Part shown: positions 16,772 to 24,816 of the stretch, one piece after another
How positions within the stretch are numbered: position 1 is the stretch's first letter
Layout: every line of letters begins with the position of its first letter
Source of the DNA: an uncultured Anaerolineae bacterium
Lineage (GTDB): Bacteria > Chloroflexota > Anaerolineae > Promineifilales > Promineifilaceae
Length of the DNA stretch: 64,000 nucleotides
Reading direction: 5' to 3'
Assembly: GCA_905479495.1 (NCBI GenBank)
Contig: CAJQMR010000015.1
Span: forward strand, 33,606-97,605
Notes under the pieces: model-generated
What the model saw: the letters and a program-made list of their open reading frames with translations, nothing else
What the model was told of the DNA's origin: nothing
Databases searched by the model: none
Position numbers and translations under genes: made by a program

Positions 16772-19700
16772 TTACTCCCTCTCAATAAGACAGATAGATA
16801 CGGCCGTATCCTCTCCTCCCCCTTGATTCCCCGCCGCATCAATCGCCACCACCCGGAAGCTGTGGCAGCCCGGCCCCGGAATGTCCCACTTCTCCGTAAA
16901 TGGCGGCACCGTGCTGATGGCAAACGGCACCTCCGCCCCATCCACATAAAACTCCACCCGCTCTAGCGACACATCATCCGCCACCTGCGCCTGGACAATC
17001 ACCCACTCCTCGTCGGTGAAGATTTGCTGGTCGGGCAGCGGGAAGAGGATTTCGGCCGTGGGCGGCGTGTTGTCCACCGTCACCTGCACGCTGTACTCCT
17101 CAAAGCCGCCATCCTGGCGCACCACCGTCAGCAGCAGCGTGTACAGTCCCTCCAGCTGTGACACGTCCCAGACGGCCAGCTCCGCGTTTTCGCGCGGCTC
17201 CGTCACGTTGTCCGCCAGCGTTTGCAGATTATCGGGCGTCAATCCCTCGAAATAGGCCAGCCGGTAAAAGGCAAAATTGTCGCTGCGCGCCGTGCCGGTA
17301 ATCACCACCTGCCCCTGCACGTAGGCAAACGGCGCGGGCGCGCTGATTTGGATGTTTTGGTCCGGGCTGTCTGGCGCGGTGATCGTGTCGTACTCGTCTG
17401 GCGGCTGGGGAATCTCGTTTTCGCGCACCCAGTCGGCGGCCGCTTCGGGGTAGATAACAAATAGTTCCCGGTCGATCAGCTCTGGCGGGGTGTAAATCGT
17501 GGCCAGACGACCCGTTTCCCGGTTGATGGCAAACTCCTGGACCATGTTGTCAAAAATGGTTGGCTGCGTGCCGTCGATGAAAATCTCGGAGACGGTGGGG
17601 CAGAACGAGGTGGGCAGCAGGCCAGACAAATTGCACACCGGCTGCTCCACGATGCCGCTGGGACGCGGCCAGGTGTCCAGCGGTTCATCCTGCAGCGCCC
17701 AAGCCATTAGCGCGTGCCAGATGGGGGCTGCCCCTTTGGAGCCGGGCACACTTTGCATCGGGCTGTTGTCACTGTTGCCTACCCAGACGCCGGTGACCAG
17801 CTGCGGCGTATAGCCGACGGTCCAGGCGTCACGGTAATCGTTGGTGGTGCCGGTTTTGGCCGCAGCGGGGCGATTATCCGGCAGTTCCAGGGCGTTGGGG
17901 CAGCCAAAGCCAGCACAGCGGGCACTGCGGTCAGACAACATATCGTTCATCACATAAGCCAGCTGCGAGGTGAGAATTTCGCGTCGCTGCGGCTGGTTGT
18001 ATTCGTACAAGACGTTGCCGCTGCGGTCTTCCACGCGTAAGATGGCCACGGGGTCCAGTGTGCGGTAGCCAGGCCGAATTTGCTCTGTTGGGCGGGGCTG
18101 GCCGACCATCACGCCCATGTTGTCCATCACTGAAAAAGCGTACACCATGTCCAGCAGCGAAACTTCGCCGCCGCCGAGGGTGATGGAGAGGCCGTAGCTG
18201 CTGTTGCCCTGGTCCAGGCTGTTGATGCCCAGGCTGTGGGCGGTGCGCAACACTTTGTTGACGCCCACCCAGCTCATCACCTGCACGGCGGGCACGTTGT
18301 AGCTGTTGGCCAACGCCTGCCGCAAGCGCATGGGGCCGTGGAACTGGCGGTCGTAGTTTTGCGGCACGTAAGGGATGCCGTTGTTGGCCGCGCTGAAGTC
18401 GGTTTCCACGTCCAGCACCATGCTGGCGGCACTGTACCCCTGGCTGAGGGCGGTGAGGTAGGTGAACGGCTTGAAGCTGGAGCCGGGCTGGCGCAGGCCA
18501 TCGACCGCCACGTTAAACGAGCCGTCGATGCTTTTGTCCCAATAGTTCAGACTGCCCACCATCGCTTTGATTTCCGCCGTTCTGGGGTCCAGCATGAGAA
18601 CGGCCGCATTGCCCACTTCCCGATCCACCCCTTCATCACTTGCAGCCAGCGGCGGCAAAAAGTCGAGCGCGTCACAGCTGGCTTGCTCGTCGGCGGGCAG
18701 GCCGGGGCCGATGGCACCGGAGAGCCGGTTGACCTGGGCACGGGCCACACATTCGGCTTGCTGTTGGTAGGTGAGGTCCAGCGTGGTGTAGACGCGCAAT
18801 CCGCCGCCCAACACCAGCTCGGGGCCAAACATTTGCTCCAGCTGCTGCTGCACGTACAGGGCAAAGTGAGGGGCAATGATGTCGAAGCGGTCGGCAATGG
18901 CGTTGACGACGGGGACGGGGAGATTTTTGGTGGAAACGGCCGTTTCCTCACTAATCATCCCCTCGCGCACCATTGCCTCCAGCACCAGCGCCTGCCGCGC
19001 TTTGGCTGCGTCTGGGTTGTTGATCGGGTTCAGGGCGGGGGATTGAGGAATGGCGGCCAGCAGGGTAGCCTCGGCCAGCGTCAATTCGGCAGCAGGCTTG
19101 TCGAAATAGATGCGAGCGGCGGCTTCAATGCCGTAAGCCAGATTGCCGTAAAAGTTGGTGTTGAGGTACCACTCCAAAATTTGCTCTTTGCTGTAGGTTT
19201 GGGTCACCTGCCGGGCCAGCAGCAGCTCTTCCAGCTTGCGCTGGTAATCGTCCAGCCCCACTTCACTGCCCACAAGGCGGCGCTCCGGTTCGATCAGGTT
19301 GTTCTTGACCACCTGCTGGGTAATCGAAGAGCCGCCCTGGATGTCGCCGCCTTGCAGGACGTACTCGTTAAAGGCGCGGCCAATGCCCACCATGTCGAAA
19401 CCCTGGTTGGTCCAAAAGGTGCGGTCCTCGATGGCGACGGTGGCGTCGATGAGCTGCTGCGGAATTTGGTCCAGCGGAACCCACTGCCGGTCGCCGCCGA
19501 GCGGATCGATGATTTCGTAGATGAGGGTAAGGTCGCGCTGGTCTGGATTTGCCTGGGTGGGATCACCCCAGGCGTAAATTTTGGTGGTTTCAAAGGTGTC
19601 GCTGTTGTCCTGGCCCAATTGTTCCAGCTCGGTGAAGTCGGGCAAATCGCGGCTGAAGCTGGCGAAAACGGCCGTTACCCCCACCGCCCCCAAGAGTAAA

Positions 19701-19828
19701 AAAGTGAAAACGGCCGTGGCCAAGCCCAACACACTCACACTGACCCAACGAAAAACGTTGAGACCACTGCGCTGTCTGCGCTGCTGACGCCGGATGCGCC
19801 ATTTGATGACACGGGTTGGCTTTGGCAT
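16772..19828 (-). CDS. Class A penicillin-binding protein (PBP1A/1C-like) with C-terminal Ig-like domains
   Basis: 1018 residues. Basic N-terminus and one membrane anchor (~28-55). Glycosyltransferase 51 domain: EDRTFWTNQGFD, GGSSITQQVVKN, RKLEELLLARQV, KEQILEWYLNTNFYGN. Transpeptidase domain: SxxK in QPGSSFKPF, SxN in ANSYNVPAVQ, and KTGTTNDYRDAW. The last ~230 residues are two Ig-like beta domains (IQISAPAPFAYVQGQVVITG; VTVDNTPPTAEILFPLPDQ). It polymerises and cross-links peptidoglycan outside the membrane. The Ig tail probably anchors it in the wall. Longer than typical PBP1A, owing to this tail. Confidence 0.95.
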   Translation of the reverse strand: MPKPTRVIKWRIRRQQRRQRSGLNVFRWVSVSVLGLATAVFTFLLLGAVGVTAVFASFSRDLPDFTELEQLGQDNSDTFETTKIYAWGDPTQANPDQRDLTLIYEIIDPLGGDRQWVPLDQIPQQLIDATVAIEDRTFWTNQGFDMVGIGRAFNEYVLQGGDIQGGSSITQQVVKNNLIEPERRLVGSEVGLDDYQRKLEELLLARQVTQTYSKEQILEWYLNTNFYGNLAYGIEAAARIYFDKPAAELTLAEATLLAAIPQSPALNPINNPDAAKARQALVLEAMVREGMISEETAVSTKNLPVPVVNAIADRFDIIAPHFALYVQQQLEQMFGPELVLGGGLRVYTTLDLTYQQQAECVARAQVNRLSGAIGPGLPADEQASCDALDFLPPLAASDEGVDREVGNAAVLMLDPRTAEIKAMVGSLNYWDKSIDGSFNVAVDGLRQPGSSFKPFTYLTALSQGYSAASMVLDVETDFSAANNGIPYVPQNYDRQFHGPMRLRQALANSYNVPAVQVMSWVGVNKVLRTAHSLGINSLDQGNSSYGLSITLGGGEVSLLDMVYAFSVMDNMGVMVGQPRPTEQIRPGYRTLDPVAILRVEDRSGNVLYEYNQPQRREILTSQLAYVMNDMLSDRSARCAGFGCPNALELPDNRPAAAKTGTTNDYRDAWTVGYTPQLVTGVWVGNSDNSPMQSVPGSKGAAPIWHALMAWALQDEPLDTWPRPSGIVEQPVCNLSGLLPTSFCPTVSEIFIDGTQPTIFDNMVQEFAINRETGRLATIYTPPELIDRELFVIYPEAAADWVRENEIPQPPDEYDTITAPDSPDQNIQISAPAPFAYVQGQVVITGTARSDNFAFYRLAYFEGLTPDNLQTLADNVTEPRENAELAVWDVSQLEGLYTLLLTVVRQDGGFEEYSVQVTVDNTPPTAEILFPLPDQQIFTDEEWVIVQAQVADDVSLERVEFYVDGAEVPFAISTVPPFTEKWDIPGPGCHSFRVVAIDAAGNQGGGEDTAVSICLIERE

Positions 19829-20134
19829 GTTTCCGTAATCCGTTATCGGTGGTCGGTAATCAGTTTACCGTTTACCGATTACCGGATTGTCGCAGGATTA
19901 CAGGCGAGGAGCAAACGGTAACGGGCCATTCTGAGCAACGATTTAAACAAGAATGCGTAACTTGTTGAGAAAAGAGAAGGCTAGGGATAAAATTAGCCAG
20001 TTGTTCTGCCAAACCCCGATGGTTTGTTTATCAGGGAAGATATTTTTTAATTATTAATTTTCTTTGGCTAGAACACAGTTGTTCAGGCAATTCGGCGACG
20101 GCCTGAACTTATTTTGTGTGAAGAGGAGAAATCA
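19829..20134. promoter_or_regulatory. Divergent intergenic region with GGTAATC-type inverted repeat
   Basis: 306 bases between the PBP and oxoamine-synthase genes. AATCCGTTATCGGT (19837-19850) pairs imperfectly with ACCGATTACCGGATT (19874-19888), directly upstream of the PBP start. The remaining AT-rich part must carry both promoters; no consensus boxes are convincing. Confidence 0.5.
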
Positions 20135-21349
20135 ATGATTGGTGAAACCACCTTAAAAAGACCGGGGCTTATCCCGGAAATGTTGTGGGATGTAGAACAT
20201 TACAAGGAGGTTGGGCTTTACTTCTACCTGGAAGCAACACAGGATATTCTGCCAAACGGCCGTGTGAATGTAGAAAATCACGGCGAAATGATTATGCTGG
20301 GGAGCTACTCCTATTTGGGCCTGATCGGCCATCCACAAATCAATGCCGCAGCGCAAGCAGCAATTGACCATTACGGCACCGGAACACATGGTGTCCGGCT
20401 TCTGGCCGGTTCCCTGAAGCTGCATAATGAGTTGGAAACGCGTATTGCGGCGTTTAAGCAAACGGAAGAAGCCATTACTTTTTCCAGCGGGTATGTGACC
20501 AACCTGGCCACCATTTCTAGCCTGCTGCGCAAAGGGGACACGGTGATTTGTGACAAGCTCAATCATGCCAGCATCGTGGATGGTTGTTTGCTGGCGATGG
20601 CCAAATTTGTGCGTTTCCGCCACAATGATATGGATCATTTGGAAAAACGGTTGCGCGAGGCAGATGGCGACGGCCGTAAGTTGGTCATTGCCGACGCCGT
20701 GTTTAGCATGGACGGCGACATCATCAACTTGCCCGAAGTCGTGCGCCTGTGCCGCAAATATGGCGCTTACCTGATGATTGACGAGGCCCACTCCATTGGC
20801 GTGCTGGGCGAGACGGGCCACGGTATTGAGGAGCATTTTGGCCTGGCCCCAGACAGCATCGACATCAAAATGGGCACCCTGAGCAAGACCATTCCCAGCG
20901 CTGGCGGCTACGTGGCTGGAAATCATGAACTTATTCAATTCCTTAAGCATGAAGCGCGCGCCTTTATCTTCTCTGCCGCTGTGCCGCCAGCCTCGGCTGG
21001 AGCGGCCAAGGCGGCCTTTGACGTGATTGAGGCCGAGCCGTGGCGGGTGCAGAAGTTGCAGGACAATTACAATCATTTTGCCGGACGGCTGCGTGAGGCT
21101 GGGTTTGATTTGCTCTACACCGAAACGGCCATCGTGCCGGTGGTGTGTGGCAGCACCGACCGGGCGGCATTATTGGCCAAATATTGCCAGAATCATGGCA
21201 TTTTTGTGCAGGCGGTTGTGGCCCCGGTGGTGCCCGAGGGTCAGGCCCGTCTGCGGGCTTGTGTCTCAGCCGCCCACCAGTTGGAAGACATTAATTATTG
21301 CGCTGACACGATCATTGAAGGTGGTCGGCAGCTAGGGGTTATTCAGTAG
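20135..21349 (+). CDS. Alpha-oxoamine synthase (KBL/BioF/SPT family)
   Basis: 404 residues, fold-type I PLP enzyme. Family marks: SYSYLGLIGHP, GTGTHGVRLLAGSLKLHNELE, FSSGYVTNLATISSLL, DKLNHASIVDG, MIDEAHSIGVLGETGHGI, and the Schiff-base lysine in GTLSKTIPSAGGYV. It condenses an amino acid with an acyl-CoA or acyl-ACP. Whether it is glycine C-acetyltransferase, AONS or serine palmitoyltransferase-like cannot be decided; no biotin genes are nearby. GAGGAG (20123-20128) six bases before ATG 20135 sets the start. Confidence 0.87.
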   Translation: MIGETTLKRPGLIPEMLWDVEHYKEVGLYFYLEATQDILPNGRVNVENHGEMIMLGSYSYLGLIGHPQINAAAQAAIDHYGTGTHGVRLLAGSLKLHNELETRIAAFKQTEEAITFSSGYVTNLATISSLLRKGDTVICDKLNHASIVDGCLLAMAKFVRFRHNDMDHLEKRLREADGDGRKLVIADAVFSMDGDIINLPEVVRLCRKYGAYLMIDEAHSIGVLGETGHGIEEHFGLAPDSIDIKMGTLSKTIPSAGGYVAGNHELIQFLKHEARAFIFSAAVPPASAGAAKAAFDVIEAEPWRVQKLQDNYNHFAGRLREAGFDLLYTETAIVPVVCGSTDRAALLAKYCQNHGIFVQAVVAPVVPEGQARLRACVSAAHQLEDINYCADTIIEGGRQLGVIQ

Positions 21350-21354
21350 GATGT

Positions 21355-21406
21355 AATTGAGTAATTGGGTAATTTGGTAATTACTCAATTGCTTAATTAC
21401 CCAATT
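21355..21406. repeat. Two overlapping, mutually exclusive 12-bp hairpins
   Basis: AATTGAGTAATT (21355-21366) matches AATTACTCAATT (21379-21390), and AATTGGGTAATT (21363-21374) matches AATTACCCAATT (21395-21406). The left arms overlap, so only one hairpin can form fully at a time. It lies between the oxoamine synthase stop and the rlmH start. Confidence 0.75.
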
Positions 21407-21413
21407 GCGTCCC

Positions 21414-21893
21414 ATGAGTCGCTTAAACGGCCGTCTCACCATTGCTGCTGTGGGGAAGATCAAAAACAAAGCATGGTTGGCGGCTCAAGATGATTATGTC
21501 AAGCGGCTGGGACGCTACACCAGCCTGGATTTGATTGAAGTCAAAGATGTGGTTGGCCGCAGCATTCCAGACGACGTGGCGATGGCCAAGGAAGGGGAGC
21601 AGCTTTTGCAAGCCGTCGCCGACAGCCATCGCCTCATTGCCCTGACGCCAACGGGCAAGTTGCGCAGTAGCCCCAACATGGCAAGATGGCTGCAAAAACG
21701 GGTGGTGGATGACGGCCGTATCGCCTTTCTCATTGGGGGTCCTTTAGGCTTTTCCGACGAAGTGCTCATCGCCTGCCACGAACAAATCTCTCTCTCCCCA
21801 CTGACCTTTACCCACGAACTGGCCCGCATTTTGCTGCTGGAACAACTTTACCGTTCTTGCACCATTTTGGCGGGAGAGCAGTATCACAAGTGA
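21414..21893 (+). CDS. rlmH: 23S rRNA (pseudouridine1915-N3)-methyltransferase RlmH
   Basis: 159 residues of the SPOUT family. AAVGKIKNKAWLAAQDDYVKRL at the start, the SAM-knot stretch AFLIGGPLGFSDEV, and the C-terminal end THELARILLLEQLYRSCTILAGEQYHK are all RlmH signatures. It methylates the pseudouridine in helix 69 of 23S rRNA. Start at ATG 21414 (MSRLNGR); the TTG three codons upstream is less likely. Two further rRNA methyltransferase genes lie next to it on the other strand. Confidence 0.95.
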   Translation: MSRLNGRLTIAAVGKIKNKAWLAAQDDYVKRLGRYTSLDLIEVKDVVGRSIPDDVAMAKEGEQLLQAVADSHRLIALTPTGKLRSSPNMARWLQKRVVDDGRIAFLIGGPLGFSDEVLIACHEQISLSPLTFTHELARILLLEQLYRSCTILAGEQYHK

Positions 21894-21921
21894 CCGAATC
21901 GGTTATCGGTAAACGGTGAGC

Positions 21922-21971
21922 GGTAATCGGTAAAAATTCCACGGAAAACGGATTACTGACCACCGATTACC
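21922..21971. repeat. GGTAATCGGT inverted repeat between convergent stops
   Basis: GGTAATCGGT (21922-21931) pairs perfectly with ACCGATTACC (21962-21971); the right arm lies within the last codons of rsmI. Another of the word-type intergenic hairpins, in terminator position for both converging genes. Confidence 0.65.
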
Positions 21972-22615
21972 ACGACGTATTCGCCACGCGGATCTTCCTC
22001 TGCAAAATGGACAATCAGTTCAGAGAGTTTGCCCCGGTGGACGGATTCATACAGCTTGGTGAGTTCGTTGCAAACGGCCGTTTCCCTATCCCCAAAAACT
22101 TCCAGCGCATCTGCTAAAAACGCCTTCAGCCGGTAGGGGCTTTCATAAAAAATCAGCGTGTGCGGCGATTCAGCATCAACGGCCAGGAAGCGCTGTCGCT
22201 TGCCGCTTTTGCGCGGGGCAAAGCCGCGAAAAGTGAAGGCGTGGGCGGGCAAGCCAGACAAAACCAGGGCCATGATCAGCGCTGTGGGGCCAGGAATCAT
22301 CGTCACGGGCAGATTTTCTGCCACGGCCCGCTGCACCACCGAGTAGCCTGGGTCAGAAATACCAGGCGTGCCCGCATCCGTCACCACTGCCACCGACTTG
22401 CCCTCCTGCAGCAGGTTGATGATTTTGTTGCCCGCCTTCGCCTCATTATGCTCATGAAAGGAAAGCTGCGGCTTGCTGATCTCAAAATGTTTGAGCAGCA
22501 GGCCCGTTTTGCGCGTGTCTTCACTGGCGACCATATCTACCTGGCGCAATGTTTCCAGCGCCCGCAGGGTGATGTCACCAAGGTTACCGATGGGGGTGGC
22601 TACAAGATAAAGCAT
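21953..22615 (-). CDS. rsmI: 16S rRNA (cytidine1402-2'-O)-methyltransferase RsmI
   Basis: 220 residues. Signatures: LYLVATPIGNLGDITLRALETL, ASEDTRKTGLLLKHF, SFHEHNEA, VAVVTDAGTPGISDPGY, and the PGPTALIMALVLSGLP motif of tetrapyrrole-methylase-fold RsmI. Modifies C1402 in the decoding centre. The C-terminal domain is short and ends RGEYVVVIGG. ATG 22615 (MLYLVATP) is chosen because the motif starts there; eight extra residues precede it in frame. Downstream of rsmE on the same strand, probably one transcript. Confidence 0.95.
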   Translation of the reverse strand: MLYLVATPIGNLGDITLRALETLRQVDMVASEDTRKTGLLLKHFEISKPQLSFHEHNEAKAGNKIINLLQEGKSVAVVTDAGTPGISDPGYSVVQRAVAENLPVTMIPGPTALIMALVLSGLPAHAFTFRGFAPRKSGKRQRFLAVDAESPHTLIFYESPYRLKAFLADALEVFGDRETAVCNELTKLYESVHRGKLSELIVHFAEEDPRGEYVVVIGGQ

Positions 22616-22631
22616 AGAATTTCCATGGAGA

Positions 22632-22681
22632 TCACGCAAAGTCGCAAAGGGTTGAAAATATGCCTTTGCGACTTTGCGTGA
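22632..22681. repeat. 19-bp perfect inverted repeat between rsmE and rsmI
   Basis: TCACGCAAAGTCGCAAAGG (22632-22650) pairs exactly with 22663-22681 around a 12-base loop. On the minus strand it lies between the rsmE stop and the rsmI start, where it could attenuate or process the transcript. Also seen as a possible dispersed repeat because of its GCAAAGTCGC wording. Confidence 0.75.
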
Positions 22682-22698
22682 AATTTATTACCCTTAGG

Positions 22699-23430
22699 CT
22701 AGATTATGTCTAGTTCATGCAAGACGAGGGCTGAGGCAACCAGTGCGGCCGTTTCTGCCCTTAATATCCGCTTGCCCAAAGTAATAGACTGGATGCCTAC
22801 CGCTTGAGCAGCTTCCACTTCTTCGGCCGCAAAGCCGCCTTCTGGCCCAATGAAGAGCGAGATGTGAGACGGCCGTTCCCCACCAGCCAACGCCTTTCGC
22901 AAGGTGAGCGCATCTTCGTCTTCCCAGGCGATGAGGCCAGGCTGTGGCGGATGTGCGGCCAGCGCCTGGACCAATGTTTGCGGTGGGTGCAGTTCGGGCA
23001 GGCAACCTCGACGGGATTGTTCGGCCGCTTCGGTGATGATTTTGTGCCAGCGCGCCTGTTTATTTGCCTTTATGTCAACATCCTGCACCAAACTGCGCTG
23101 CGTTACCAGTGGCACAAAGCAGCTGACACCGATTTCGGTCCCTTTTTGCAAGACCCACTCAAATTTGTCTCGCTTCATTAGGGCCTGGTAAAGGGTGAGG
23201 TGGACGGTTGGTTCGTTGGGCGACGGCCGTTTGGCGACTGCCTCCCCCACCACCTGCTGCTTATCTACCTGCCGCAGCACCACCTCATACTCCGCACCGC
23301 TGTTGTCTAACACCAAAATGGCGGAGCCCACGCGCAAGCGCAGCACGTTGCGAATTTGGTGCGCCTGCGCTGTTGGCAAAATAACCCGGCTACCTTGCAA
23401 AATTTCTGGGTCTACAAAAAAGCGGTGCAT
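22699..23430 (-). CDS. rsmE: 16S rRNA (uracil1498-N3)-methyltransferase RsmE
   Basis: 243 residues, SPOUT fold. HRFFVDPEIL start, a PUA-like N-terminal part (AHQIRNVLRLRVGSAILVLDNSG), LYQALMKRDKFEWVLQKGTEIGV, EAAEQSRRG, and the knot motif SLFIGPEGGFAAEEVEAA followed by LGKRILRAETAALVA. It methylates U1498 of 16S rRNA. Complete length for the family. Transcribed towards rsmI, 83 bases apart. Confidence 0.96.
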   Translation of the reverse strand: MHRFFVDPEILQGSRVILPTAQAHQIRNVLRLRVGSAILVLDNSGAEYEVVLRQVDKQQVVGEAVAKRPSPNEPTVHLTLYQALMKRDKFEWVLQKGTEIGVSCFVPLVTQRSLVQDVDIKANKQARWHKIITEAAEQSRRGCLPELHPPQTLVQALAAHPPQPGLIAWEDEDALTLRKALAGGERPSHISLFIGPEGGFAAEEVEAAQAVGIQSITLGKRILRAETAALVASALVLHELDII

Positions 23431-23491
23431 AAATGCTATTTTAGCAGATAAATGGTTGGAATTGGGGTGTTCTTTGCGGGCTTTTCAAAAC

Positions 23492-23556
23492 GAGGAGTGA
23501 GCATTCTCGAATGCGAACAGGGTTAGTCGGGACGCATTTGAGGATGCTTACTCCTC
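23492..23556 (+). repeat. 24-bp hairpin fully paired only in plus-strand RNA
   Basis: Left arm 23492-23515 and right arm 23533-23556 pair along all 24 positions around a 17-base loop if transcribed from the plus strand. Three of the pairs are G-U wobbles, which become C-A mismatches in minus-strand RNA. Core words GAGGAGTGAGCAT and ATGCTTACTCCTC. It lies between the starts of rsmE and the end of the PPi-PFK gene. Confidence 0.7.
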
Positions 23557-23605
23557 AGTTTTAGAACAAAACGCTATTTGCTCTGTGTTCTCTGTGGCGA
23601 AATAT

Positions 23606-24775
23606 TTAATACAAGAACATCGGTTTGCCCATGACGTGGCGGATGCGTGGCCGGTATTTTTTAACATCATACAGTTCGTCCACATCCACCCGCTTGACAC
23701 CGCTGGTGACGGTGCTCATGGGGATATGCGTGTATTTGCCGTCCCGCAGGGCGACCATACGGCCGCTTACATCATTTTTGATCAGGTTGACGGCCAGGTT
23801 GGCGTAGTTGGTGGCCACCATCAGGTCCAGGGCATCCGGTGCACCAGAGCGCATGAGGTAAGAAACCTTCTGATTGATAATACTCTCGCCTGTGATTTTC
23901 TTCAGCGCTTCCCCGGTGATTTCGCCGATGCCGCCCAGTTTGCGATGGCCATAGGCATCTGTCTCGCCATATTCCACCACCTTGCCACCGACCATGTGTG
24001 CCCCTTCGCTCACTGTGACCATGGCGTAGTTGCTGGGGTTGTCTTGCTTATCTTTCAGCACCAGGTCGGCCAACAGTTCCGGGTCAAAAGGCACCTCAGA
24101 TATGACGGCCCGATCCACCCCGGCCAAATAAGAGCTGATGAGGCTGGTTTCGCCGGAGTTACGACCAAACAGCTCGATGACGGCAATGCGCTCATGGGAG
24201 CCGGTACTGGTGCGCAGTTGATGAATAAACTGAACGCTCCGGGTAACGGCCGTACTAAAGCCAATGCAGTAATCTGTACCGTACACATCATTGTCCATTG
24301 TTTTGGGAATGGCCAGCACGTGAATGCCTTCACTGTGCAGCCGCTCACCGTAGCTCAGCGTGTCGTCGCCGCCAATGGGAATGAGCGTGTCGATGCCCAG
24401 GTACTCCAGATTTTTCATAACGTGTGGGGTAAAGTCGCGTAGGCTTTTGTCAGCTTCTTCCGCTTCGGGATGTTCCGGATCTTTTAAGAAGTCAGGCACT
24501 GCGTTGGGTCTAACCTTGCCGGGATGGGTCCGGCTGGTATGCAACATGGTACCGCCCGTACGGTCGATGGTGCGCACCGCATTTTTGTTTAAAGGCAGCA
24601 CATGTTTCTCTACCGAAGTCGGATCGTCCGTGTTGAGTTCTAGCAAGCCGCCCCAGCCACGCCGAATGCCAACAATTTCATACCCTTCATCAATGGCCCG
24701 ATTGACCACTGCTTTAATACATGGATTCAAGCCGGGCACATCGCCACCGCCTGTCAAAATTCCAATTTTCGTCAT
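23606..24775 (-). CDS. 6-phosphofructokinase, PPi-type active site
   Basis: 389 residues. PFK fold with GILTGGGDVPGLN, a phosphodonor motif GGDDTLS (Asp138 in the position that is Gly in ATP enzymes) and PKTMDND (Lys158 before the catalytic Asp). This Asp/Lys pair is the textbook mark of pyrophosphate-dependent PFK. Also FGRNSGETS for substrate binding. It phosphorylates fructose-6-phosphate in the cytoplasm, probably reversibly with PPi. AGGAG six bases before ATG 24775. Follows the double PFK gene by 41 bases on the same strand, so the two are probably co-transcribed. Confidence 0.9.
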   Translation of the reverse strand: MTKIGILTGGGDVPGLNPCIKAVVNRAIDEGYEIVGIRRGWGGLLELNTDDPTSVEKHVLPLNKNAVRTIDRTGGTMLHTSRTHPGKVRPNAVPDFLKDPEHPEAEEADKSLRDFTPHVMKNLEYLGIDTLIPIGGDDTLSYGERLHSEGIHVLAIPKTMDNDVYGTDYCIGFSTAVTRSVQFIHQLRTSTGSHERIAVIELFGRNSGETSLISSYLAGVDRAVISEVPFDPELLADLVLKDKQDNPSNYAMVTVSEGAHMVGGKVVEYGETDAYGHRKLGGIGEITGEALKKITGESIINQKVSYLMRSGAPDALDLMVATNYANLAVNLIKNDVSGRMVALRDGKYTHIPMSTVTSGVKRVDVDELYDVKKYRPRIRHVMGKPMFLY

Positions 24776-24816
24776 CTTTTGCTCCTTTTCTTAAAAATAT
24801 ACTCAAGTCTATTATT

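Noticed and set aside
18236..19699. 487-residue plus-strand reading frame across the PBP gene
   Set aside because: It is the antisense shadow of the PBP coding sequence; composition is His/Gly/Val-rich and the opposite strand carries all GT51 and transpeptidase motifs.
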